A stretch of DNA of 5,393 nt from JBNJGT01 sp046496745 (GTDB taxonomy: Archaea; Nanobdellota; Nanobdellia; Woesearchaeales; JACJVW01), in NCBI GenBank assembly GCA_046496745.1, contig JAWOGQ010000001.1:1-5393 (forward strand), in the 5' to 3' direction. This document shows, one piece after another, positions 1-5,393 of this stretch (positions within the stretch are counted from its first letter, which is position 1; each line of letters starts with the position of its first letter). A program made the position numbers and the translations under genes. The notes below the pieces were generated by a model. The model did no database searches, was not told the origin of the DNA, and saw only the letters and a list, made by a program, of their open reading frames with translations.

Positions 1-450
1 CTTTCGTTGCATGTAGCACAGACATTGCTTAGGGATGGAAAGAAAGAATTTGCAAAGATTATGCAAGGAGTAGCAGACCTGGCATCCCCTACCGGCAAAT
101 GGCCTGAAGCAGTCCACCCCTTTTCAGGTGGAGGTTGCATGGGTGACGGCGAGCACGTATGGGCTGCTGCAGAATGGCTTATCATGGTAAGGAACTGTTT
201 TGTCTTTGAAGAAGGAAAAAAGCTCATACTCGGTAAAGGCCTTTATCCGGAATGGTTCAATAAGACATCTTTTGGTTACACGAGAACATCCTATGGAAAC
301 ATAAGAATAGAAGCAAAGAAAACCAAGGAAGGTATCTACCTCACATGGGATGCAGACTGGAATACCCAGCCAGAAATGCTAATTGATATTCCAGGTCACG
401 AAAAAAAGAAAGTAACATCAAAAGAGATGTTTGTAAGATCAACAAGATAA
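1..450 (+). CDS. C-terminal part of a putative six-hairpin ((alpha/alpha)6-barrel) glycoside hydrolase; 5' end outside window
   Basis: The reading frame is open from base 1, so the TTG at base 7 is not a credible start; this is the last 149 residues of a longer protein. Visible residues 30-65 carry the most informative stretch: TGKWPEAVHPFSGGGCMGDG followed by a helix of the type EHVWAAAEWLIMVRN. A Trp-Pro-Glu followed by GGCMGDG-x-H-x-W-A-A-A-E-W resembles the last helical hairpin of glucoamylase-like or GH15-like glycosidases, and this is recognition from memory, not a search. The remaining ~80 residues look beta-rich (Trp/Tyr and alternating hydrophobics), as in the C-terminal sheet domain of such enzymes. 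Expected role: hydrolysis of an alpha- or beta-glucan or other oligosaccharide. The catalytic residues cannot be assigned without the rest of the protein. It lies 78 bases upstream of the lipoprotein operon on the same strand, but a promoter separates them. The exact family is uncertain. Confidence 0.65.
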   Translation, partial: LSLHVAQTLLRDGKKEFAKIMQGVADLASPTGKWPEAVHPFSGGGCMGDGEHVWAAAEWLIMVRNCFVFEEGKKLILGKGLYPEWFNKTSFGYTRTSYGNIRIEAKKTKEGIYLTWDADWNTQPEMLIDIPGHEKKKVTSKEMFVRSTR

Positions 451-451
451 G

Positions 452-480
452 CCAAAACCCCCATGTGAGGCACTTTTTGG
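452..480 (+). terminator. possible weak terminator of the glycosidase gene
   Basis: Just after the stop codon, CCAAAA (452-457) and TTTTGG (475-480) form a 6-base inverted repeat around a 17-base loop, and the right arm lies in a TTTTT run (474-478). Archaeal RNA polymerase terminates mainly at oligo-T without needing a stem. This run is short, so the call is tentative. Confidence 0.25.
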
Positions 481-485
481 GACAA

Positions 486-497
486 TATTTATAAATA
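486..497 (+). promoter_or_regulatory. archaeal TATA-box promoter of the lipoprotein operon
   Basis: The sequence TATTTATAAATA contains TTTATAAATA, a near-ideal archaeal TATA box, and is a perfect 12-base palindrome. Its centre is about 37 bases upstream of the ATG at 529. With the usual archaeal spacing of roughly 25 bases from TATA box to transcription start, transcription would begin near 515-520, giving a very short leader just long enough for the G-rich ribosome site. The three bases upstream are not the classic purine-rich BRE. The start site is inferred. Confidence 0.7.
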
Positions 498-517
498 ATC
501 CCTGTTATATGGGTCTT

Positions 518-524
518 GGGGGGA
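518..524 (+). promoter_or_regulatory. G-rich ribosome binding site of the large lipoprotein gene
   Basis: GGGGGGA ends 4 bases before the ATG at 529. It can pair with the CCUCC of the anti-Shine-Dalgarno sequence with one G-U pair. It supports the ATG at 529 as the start, together with the signal peptide that begins exactly there. Confidence 0.55.
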
Positions 525-528
525 TACT

Positions 529-2475
529 ATGAAGACCTATATCATACTAATGCTGCTTTTTCTTACTGCATGTACCAATGAAGAAACTCTTGTTCCAAAC
601 GAACTGTTGATGGAATCACCGATCCAGAGCTTCCAAGAGGACTCAATTATCCTTGAGGACGGTTCAGAGATAAAGATTCCCGCAAACATAACCAAAACAT
701 TCCAGGAGACTGAAGAGCTCCGTGAGAAAACAGAGACCAATTCTACTGATGTTGTAAAGACCTATCGGGACAGGACAGTCATTGAAAGGACCACTGTGGT
801 TGAGATAGAAGACAACGAAGAATATGATGAAGTCTTCGGTAATGAGACTCCTGATTACAACAAGACAAACGAGAGCAAGACACTTTCAGAGACAGCAACC
901 ATAGAGAAAGTGCAGGACGCATGCAGGAATGATCGGACAATGCCATACTGCGATAGAAGTGAAGAAGACCTCAAGAAACTGCTTGAGAACAAGAGCGGAA
1001 CATATGAGATCCTGGAAACGGTAAACGTTCGCAAGGTTCCATTGAACAGTTTAAATATAACATTAGGCAAGACCCCTGAAATATTGATGGACCCTCTTGA
1101 TGTTATGGTTCCGGCAGATGAAAATGAGACATATGGTTTCATGCCACTGCAGGGTATGCAGTACATAGGCCCAAGCTATCAGAAAGAGATATTCATAGAC
1201 GGATTCACAGAAGGCTTTGAACTCAGCTATGAGAAGAAGTTTACCTGGAATAAATTTGGCAAGGAAGTTGCAATGGCAAAATTATTCTCATACATAGGAT
1301 ATGGACTAGGCCTGAGAATACCCTTCCAGACAGAACTTACTATACACAATAATGTGATCGACTCAGATCCAGGAGAATTTAGTGCAAAGATCGATCTCCA
1401 ACCGCTTGACCTTGATGCTGAAGGATACAAGGAAGCAGGATTGAGCAGCTTTCATCTGTTTGATGGCAAAGAACTGGTTCTGGAGTTTGGTGCACAGGCA
1501 GGAGCTAAAGTAAAGCTATTGGGTCATACAGTATACAATTCTAATTTCGGCAAGATGATCGATAATAGCAAGGATTTCACCCCACCTCTCGGAGGTGAAC
1601 GGGTGAATCTTGGCAGGCTTGTTTTTGAAGGTACAGATACAGGACTTTATTATGGTGATGATGATGTGTATGTCGACGGAGATATCGGAATAACTTTCAA
1701 CCTTAAAGGAGAGCATGTCAATTTCAGGTGTGAAGGATTAAATACTGTCTGTGAAGATTTTGATATAACAGGAAAAAAGACCCTGGATCTTTCACTAGAG
1801 CCAGTCATACATGACCAAGAGGATGAGTTTGGTAAATATGCAAATTTCGGGATCACACTCTCAAACCCAAGATATAAGTCAAAAGCAAATTTTGGTGCTG
1901 AATTTGGGATAGAAGCAGGTGTTAATGTACCCTATCTTGGTTGGAGGACAGTGAGGACACCCTGGGTTGAATTGTATGAGTTCGACATTGACCTACCATA
2001 CCTTGGAAGACACGATGGCACACCAGGCAGGCTACCATCAGTAGAAAACAAGGCATACATGAATATACCTACATTTGACAACACTACACTCAACCTACTG
2101 GGTGGCCCTCTTGCATTAAATATCACAAGCAGATGCCAGAAGCTTCACGACATAGTCACAGAAGGAGCAGAGGTTCCGCTGGATGATGAAGAGATCAACA
2201 TATACACAACGTTTGGCGATGCTATCGGAAGTGTAACAATAGATGATGGATTCATTGCTGATGTTGACTGCTACCACATACATAATGAACCCTCGTATGA
2301 ATTGGAGATGGACAATTACGGGGTACTTACTGAGTTTGACAATGGAGACCCTTACACAAAAGGCCTTGAACTCATGGACCAGGACCGACTGAAACTCAAA
2401 GGCATCGGCACAGCAAACAGATTCAAGTCATTCCTGGGAAACAATTTCGCAGGATTAACAGGAGGGATAATATGA
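529..2475 (+). CDS. large secreted lipoprotein of unknown function, first gene of a two-lipoprotein operon
   Basis: I do not recognise a family. Residues 1-15 form a short lipoprotein signal peptide (MKTYIILMLLFLTAC) with lipobox LTAC, so Cys15 is the predicted lipidated N-terminus and the protein should sit on the outer face of the membrane. Residues 16-160 are strongly acidic and charged, probably a stalk. Residues ~190-640 are rich in short beta-type segments with Gly and aromatic residues. Six further Cys fall into three close pairs (132/141, 401/408, 536/581), suggesting disulfides. Ten N-X-S/T sequons occur, eight of them between residues 53 and 199, where archaeal N-glycosylation is plausible. 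A segment at 319-332 recurs at 458-471 (EFG..AG..V..LG), hinting at duplicated sheet modules. No protease, transporter-binding or sugar-binding motif is evident. The start is supported by the TATA box and G-rich site upstream. The stop overlaps the next start as ATGA, so the two lipoproteins are probably made together and may interact. Confidence 0.85.
   Translation: MKTYIILMLLFLTACTNEETLVPNELLMESPIQSFQEDSIILEDGSEIKIPANITKTFQETEELREKTETNSTDVVKTYRDRTVIERTTVVEIEDNEEYDEVFGNETPDYNKTNESKTLSETATIEKVQDACRNDRTMPYCDRSEEDLKKLLENKSGTYEILETVNVRKVPLNSLNITLGKTPEILMDPLDVMVPADENETYGFMPLQGMQYIGPSYQKEIFIDGFTEGFELSYEKKFTWNKFGKEVAMAKLFSYIGYGLGLRIPFQTELTIHNNVIDSDPGEFSAKIDLQPLDLDAEGYKEAGLSSFHLFDGKELVLEFGAQAGAKVKLLGHTVYNSNFGKMIDNSKDFTPPLGGERVNLGRLVFEGTDTGLYYGDDDVYVDGDIGITFNLKGEHVNFRCEGLNTVCEDFDITGKKTLDLSLEPVIHDQEDEFGKYANFGITLSNPRYKSKANFGAEFGIEAGVNVPYLGWRTVRTPWVELYEFDIDLPYLGRHDGTPGRLPSVENKAYMNIPTFDNTTLNLLGGPLALNITSRCQKLHDIVTEGAEVPLDDEEINIYTTFGDAIGSVTIDDGFIADVDCYHIHNEPSYELEMDNYGVLTEFDNGDPYTKGLELMDQDRLKLKGIGTANRFKSFLGNNFAGLTGGII
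2461..2465 (+). promoter_or_regulatory. Shine-Dalgarno site of the small lipoprotein gene
   Basis: GGAGG lies 6 bases before the ATG at 2472, inside the last codons of the upstream lipoprotein gene. It allows independent or coupled initiation at the ATGA junction and fixes the start at the first Met of the signal peptide. Confidence 0.75.
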
Positions 2476-2972
2476 AAAGATTGATTTGCATTTTTTTGCT
2501 TGTATTCATGATCGGATGCAGCACAGAACAGGAAATACAACCCTTTGACGCAGGACAGCAACCGGATGCACAAGAAACTGAACAGGATATGCAGACAGAA
2601 ACTGAAAAACCACCAGAATCAAGGATAGAATCAGGCGAACAAGAAAGCGAACAAGAGAAAACACAAGAAGACTCCATGAATTTTTGCGAGAGCACAAAAC
2701 AGACAGATATTGGAAAATATGTGTATTACTGGACACAAGACCAATACTATGAGAAAGTAACCTCATCCAACGGTGGAGAAACTGAAAAGATAGTAACAGC
2801 ACAGCAAAGCTGCGCCAGAGGTGACGGCGATTGGCAATGCTCAGAAAGCTCAGAAAGCCTGTTACAGCAACACAAAGGAATGGTCCAGCAGCTTGTTGAC
2901 AGCCCTGCAGACATGTATGGCCTTAAATGCAGTGAAAAACCATACAATGAGACTATCTTTCAGATGGACTAG
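2472..2972 (+). CDS. small secreted lipoprotein of unknown function, second gene of the lipoprotein operon
   Basis: No family is recognised. Residues 1-16 (MKRLICIFLLVFMIGC) are a lipoprotein signal peptide with lipobox MIGC, predicting lipidation at Cys16. Residues 17-69 form a low-complexity linker dominated by Glu, Gln, Thr, Ser and Asp, with a period-four run around 53-66. The C-terminal ~97 residues are a small domain with four Cys (72, 114, 123, 153), enough for two disulfides. They include an aromatic patch (KYVYYW, 82-87) and a GDGDW loop (117-121) next to C123. This layout of lipid anchor, flexible tether and Cys-stabilised head suits a surface protein. The start overlaps the preceding stop (ATGA) and has a good GGAGG site, so it is co-translated with the larger lipoprotein and may form a pair with it. 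Its last 20 bases overlap the end of the opposing hydrolase gene. Confidence 0.82.
   Translation: MKRLICIFLLVFMIGCSTEQEIQPFDAGQQPDAQETEQDMQTETEKPPESRIESGEQESEQEKTQEDSMNFCESTKQTDIGKYVYYWTQDQYYEKVTSSNGGETEKIVTAQQSCARGDGDWQCSESSESLLQQHKGMVQQLVDSPADMYGLKCSEKPYNETIFQMD
2935..2939 (-). terminator. possible oligo-T terminator of the thiol-ligase operon
   Basis: Reading leftwards, a TTTTT run (AAAAA on the + strand) begins 14 bases after the hydrolase stop codon. It lies within the small lipoprotein gene. Five T residues are a weak archaeal termination signal, and no stem is evident. Confidence 0.25.
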
Positions 2973-3663
2973 GCATCAGGAGATCCTGTGCATATCCAGA
3001 AAATATTTTTTCTTTTTCCTCTTCGGATATTCGGCATTCTTCAACCTTCACGATAGGCACACGCTGGGAATCAAACGGCGCATCGCTTGCGAATATGAAT
3101 TTGACGCCTTCCCTGACCCCCTTCTCCATTCGCAGAGTACGCGCATTGATTGAGATATCAACATACAGATTAGGGATCAATGCCACCTCCTGCAAGAATT
3201 GCACTGCATTACCAAAGAAATGCGCCATCACAATATTCAGTTCCGGCAGAGCGCGAGCAATGTTTATAATCCTTTTTGGATGTGCCTGATCTACTGCCTC
3301 ATCCGCATGCAGGAGCAAAGGAAGCCCTTCCTTTGCAATAACCCTGTACAAGGGAAACAATTGCGGATCATCTACAAAGAAATTCTGTGCTCTAGGATGC
3401 AGCTTGACACCTGCAAACCCTGGGATCAGGTCTGAGAGCGCATCTGCACTCACGCTGTTTGGATTGAAACGCAGGAAAGGAAAAAGGTCATCCTCCTTCA
3501 AAAGAGCCATGGACTCATCTATGAGATTCATGTCAGAAGTATCAAACGGAAACACGACAGCCTTGTCGATACCGTTCTTTTCCATAGAAGCCCTGAGTTC
3601 TTCCAGACTAAGATGAGGCCCCTCATTATCCGTGCCGATATGGCAATGAAAATCAATGATCAT
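2953..3663 (-). CDS. amidohydrolase_2-type metal-dependent hydrolase (TIM barrel)
   Basis: The 236-residue protein begins directly on the first barrel strand with MIIDFHCHIG, giving the metal-binding HxH (His6, His8). Further expected ligands or catalytic residues follow in order: GVKLHP (Lys87, His89), LLLHAD (His119), MAHFFG (His148) and ASDAPF (Asp194). This pattern is that of the amidohydrolase_2 branch of the metal-dependent hydrolases, whose members hydrolyse amides, lactones or esters or decarboxylate acids. The substrate cannot be told from sequence. It is cytoplasmic (no signal peptide) and somewhat short for the family, but the key residues are all present. The ATG overlaps the stop of the ATP-grasp gene (ATGA) with no clear ribosome site of its own, so translation is probably coupled. 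The context suggests a role in making, trimming or recycling the product of the two upstream ligases, which is inference. Its 3' end overlaps the opposing lipoprotein gene by 20 bases. Confidence 0.85.
   Translation of the reverse strand: MIIDFHCHIGTDNEGPHLSLEELRASMEKNGIDKAVVFPFDTSDMNLIDESMALLKEDDLFPFLRFNPNSVSADALSDLIPGFAGVKLHPRAQNFFVDDPQLFPLYRVIAKEGLPLLLHADEAVDQAHPKRIINIARALPELNIVMAHFFGNAVQFLQEVALIPNLYVDISINARTLRMEKGVREGVKFIFASDAPFDSQRVPIVKVEECRISEEEKEKIFSGYAQDLLMPSPSER
3006..3020 (+). terminator. oligo-T/pyrimidine terminator of the lipoprotein operon, embedded in the opposing gene
   Basis: TTTTTTCTTTTTCCT begins 34 bases after the small lipoprotein stop codon. It is the best oligo-T tract in the junction and matches the kind of T-run that suffices for archaeal termination. 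On the opposite strand it encodes part of the Glu/Lys-rich EEEKEK stretch near the hydrolase C-terminus, so the tract could also be explained by coding alone. Confidence 0.45.
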
Positions 3664-4490
3664 TTTAACCGATCTATAAGGAAATCCCTGGTACGTGTTG
3701 AACCTTCAAGCATGTCCGCCTCATACACGATTCCAGGTGAAGCAACATTGATCTCACCTAAGTAAGGACCGAGTATATCAACACCTGCCCAGGCAATCTT
3801 GTTTTCCTTAAGGAAAGGCATGATCTGCTCAATTATATATTCATCGGTTTTATTGATCTCAGCCAATTCACCACGACCACCTGAAGAGAGGTTACACAAG
3901 AAAGAACCTTCTGCTGGATACCGATGCACCGCACTTACAGGTTCATAGAACAAGACATTGATTCTCTTATCACCCATCTGCGCAATATCCTCAATAAATT
4001 CCTGAGCAACTAATTCAGTTGTCCCGTCATGAGTCTTCCGTCTGCAGACCTCAAGCAGATCATCAAGGCTTGCTCCATGAAAGACCTCGATACCTTTTCC
4101 CTTATTCAGATTGATTGGCTTGAATATGACAGAAGACAAATTAGCAGCAAAATCAGCAAGAGCCTCATAATCGGAACCAACATATGTAGGAGGAAGGATA
4201 TCAGAATCAACAAATTCCTTGAGGTATGCTTTCGTATGATATTCCAGCTTGCTACTTGGTGGATTCAGAAACAGTTTTTCATCTTCATGAGGAACTAAAG
4301 CATTAAGAAAATCCCTTTTTACCGGTATATCAAACCTGCACAATATTGTATCATATTCATTAGCTAAGGTTGGGTCAGGTTCAAAACTAAGCCTATAAGG
4401 GACTTTTCGCTCATGCAAACCCTCCGCAAGGTAACGGGTGCTGTCATCAATATCATTCATATTCTCCTTGTCAACATAACAAAGAATCAT
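3660..4490 (-). CDS. glutathione synthetase-like ATP-grasp ligase
   Basis: The 276-residue protein matches the architecture of prokaryotic glutathione synthetase (GshB, about 315 residues): an N-terminal strand (MILCYVD), a central lid and an ATP-grasp C-terminal half. Diagnostic segments are the ATP-binding Lys-Pro (124-125), AQEF (162-165), GDKR (173-176), NLSSGGRGE (200-208), GVDILG (236-241) and GEINVASP (245-252). Asp238, Glu246 and Asn248 are the expected Mg-ATP ligands. GshB joins gamma-Glu-Cys to Gly using ATP to give glutathione. The upstream glutamate-cysteine ligase gene, overlapping by ATGA, would provide that substrate. One oddity is the glycine loop after Lys124: it reads INLNKGKG, closer to loops of tubulin-tyrosine-ligase-type ATP-grasps than to the DGMGG of GshB, and the protein is shorter. 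The second amine substrate may therefore not be glycine. The start is well fixed by a perfect GAGGTGAT. Fold is very likely; exact product is unproven, so no symbol is given. Confidence 0.87.
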   Translation of the reverse strand: MILCYVDKENMNDIDDSTRYLAEGLHERKVPYRLSFEPDPTLANEYDTILCRFDIPVKRDFLNALVPHEDEKLFLNPPSSKLEYHTKAYLKEFVDSDILPPTYVGSDYEALADFAANLSSVIFKPINLNKGKGIEVFHGASLDDLLEVCRRKTHDGTTELVAQEFIEDIAQMGDKRINVLFYEPVSAVHRYPAEGSFLCNLSSGGRGELAEINKTDEYIIEQIMPFLKENKIAWAGVDILGPYLGEINVASPGIVYEADMLEGSTRTRDFLIDRLK

Positions 4491-5393
4491 CTCATCACCT
4501 CAAGATCTTTTTGATAAAGCTCATTGATATATCTTCTGACATCGCATGCAGTATTTTCATCGATTGAATGATTATATTCCCTGCCTCTTGCAAAATCGAT
4601 TATCTTGTCAGACATGGTCTTTCTCTCAATAAGTGTCTGTTCCAGTGGTTCAAGATAGGATGGCTGTTTAGAATGGCGCTTTGCAAGAGACACAATATCA
4701 GTAAGATATTCATGCAGAGAAGAATTATGTACTCCTTCTCGTATGCCTGCATTTTCAGCTTTTTTCAACCAGTCATATGAAGGAATGACCAACTGGTTCC
4801 CTTCTTTAAAGAAGTTGTCTTTTCCAATGACTACCTCAGGTTTCTTTTCAGCAAGATAATTGCATACTCCCTGATAAAGGGCTGCAAGCCCCATCACCTG
4901 TGAAAACACGTTAGCATCAGCACACCTTGACTCAATGGTCTTTTCCATCATCCGTATTGGTCCCCAGCATGTATCATGGGCAGCGAAACCCTCACTTGAC
5001 CCATTTCCCACCCAACTGCGCAAGCTCTCTCTTTGCCTTTCCACAATATCTTCATATGACACAGGATAAGGAAGCAACTGTCCCTGCAAAGGAAAATCTC
5101 CAAAGACCTGGTTGCGATAGATATCAACCCGATAATCTTTCTTAGTATTTTGCCCGAGAAAGAAAGGTGTTGAGGAAAGCAAAGCAAACGCAGGGTCCAT
5201 TGCCTGCATCACAACATACTGATCATGAATTTCTTCAGCGGTTTCAAGCTTGTCAATATGGATATGTGTACCACATATATGATGCTCAAGGTCACGCAAC
5301 TCATCTCCGAGAATAATCCTTTTTTTCATGCCCCTTACACGTTCAGGGTCATTTGAGATAGGATCACTTTCAGGACCTATGCTTGAGGAAGGG
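4487..5393 (-). CDS. GCS2-type glutamate-cysteine ligase (carboxylate-amine ligase), 5' end outside window
   Basis: The frame stays open from the ATG at 5329 to the window edge (21 more codons), and that extension (PESDPISNDPERVRGM) looks like normal family sequence, so 5329 is an internal Met. About 301 residues are visible; GCS2 enzymes usually have 370-400, so roughly 70-100 N-terminal residues, including the early GxExE-type motif, lie outside. Counting from Met5329, visible hallmarks are CGTHIHID (His22, His24), CWGPIRMMEKTIESRCAD (121-138, with Glu133 and Arg135) and the helix QVMGLAALYQ. They correspond to the H-V-H-V and T-V-E-V-R-x-x-D motifs of E. coli YbdK. The family joins the gamma-carboxyl of Glu to Cys, or to another amine, with ATP. 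The usual K-x-N-R-x-x-A-x-R-Y-G segment is diverged here (ENAGIREGV, 192-200). This is the most upstream visible gene of the leftward operon; its stop overlaps the ATP-grasp start by 4 bases. The substrate is inferred from family and neighbour. Confidence 0.87.
   Translation of the reverse strand, partial: PSSSIGPESDPISNDPERVRGMKKRIILGDELRDLEHHICGTHIHIDKLETAEEIHDQYVVMQAMDPAFALLSSTPFFLGQNTKKDYRVDIYRNQVFGDFPLQGQLLPYPVSYEDIVERQRESLRSWVGNGSSEGFAAHDTCWGPIRMMEKTIESRCADANVFSQVMGLAALYQGVCNYLAEKKPEVVIGKDNFFKEGNQLVIPSYDWLKKAENAGIREGVHNSSLHEYLTDIVSLAKRHSKQPSYLEPLEQTLIERKTMSDKIIDFARGREYNHSIDENTACDVRRYINELYQKDLEVMR
4494..4501 (-). promoter_or_regulatory. perfect archaeal Shine-Dalgarno site of the ATP-grasp gene
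   Basis: On the minus strand GAGGTGAT ends 3 bases before the ATG at 4490, inside the end of the upstream ligase gene. It complements the archaeal 16S rRNA 3' end (AUCACCUC) over all eight bases. It decides the start of the ATP-grasp gene and suggests strong re-initiation at the ATGA junction. Confidence 0.8.

Noticed and set aside
7..450. TTG at base 7 as the start of a short 147-residue gene
   Set aside because: The frame is already open at base 1 and the protein matches only the C-terminal end of a larger glycosidase; the start lies upstream of the window.
537..2126. Many 64-103 residue minus-strand frames opposite the large lipoprotein gene
   Set aside because: All lie inside a coding frame with signal peptide, promoter and ribosome site; none has a TATA box or recognisable motif.
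2821..3153. A 110-residue + strand reading frame across the convergent junction
   Set aside because: It overlaps the well supported small lipoprotein and the hydrolase in other frames, has no clear ribosome site, and its translation lacks domain-like features.
3095..3616. Several + strand frames opposite the hydrolase gene
   Set aside because: They lie wholly within a minus-strand gene with conserved metal-binding motifs, and look like shadows.
1..5393. CRISPR array, tRNA, rRNA, insertion sequence or attachment site
   Set aside because: I saw no regularly spaced repeats, cloverleaf-like sequence, transposase motifs or flanking direct repeats; intergenic space is almost confined to 451-528.

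Overview
The window looks archaeal, probably from an uncultured lineage. It has a strong archaeal-type TATA box (TTTATAAATA) just upstream of a gene. One start codon is preceded by GAGGTGAT, a full complement of the archaeal 16S rRNA 3' tail. Arg codons AGA/AGG and Ile codon ATA are common, and genes are packed with ATGA overlaps and oligo-T tracts in place of hairpin terminators. I cannot assign a phylum. No RNA gene, insertion sequence, integrase or CRISPR array is visible, and no gap between genes exceeds about 80 bases.

Left part, + strand. First comes the 3' end of a gene for a six-hairpin, (alpha/alpha)6-barrel type glycoside hydrolase (1-450). A 78-base gap follows, holding the promoter of a two-gene operon. 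The operon encodes a large unrecognised lipoprotein (529-2475) and a small unrecognised lipoprotein (2472-2972), coupled by an ATGA overlap. Both have a short signal peptide ending in a lipobox Cys. Both then have a polar, acidic linker and an even number of further Cys residues, as expected of disulfide-stabilised proteins outside the membrane.

Right part, - strand. Three genes read leftwards from the window edge, each overlapping the next by 4 bases. They encode a GCS2-type glutamate-cysteine ligase (its start lies beyond the window; 4487-5393), a glutathione synthetase-like ATP-grasp ligase (3660-4490) and a small amidohydrolase_2-type TIM-barrel hydrolase (2953-3663). The first two could act in sequence: Glu + Cys gives gamma-Glu-Cys, and a second ATP-dependent ligation gives glutathione or a related gamma-glutamyl tripeptide. 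The hydrolase is an unexplained third member. A complete two-ligase thiol operon is uncommon in archaea, where gamma-Glu-Cys is the better known product, so this is the most interesting part of the window.

The two operons converge and their last genes overlap by 20 bases. The probable terminator of the lipoprotein operon, a T-rich tract at 3006-3020, lies inside the hydrolase gene.
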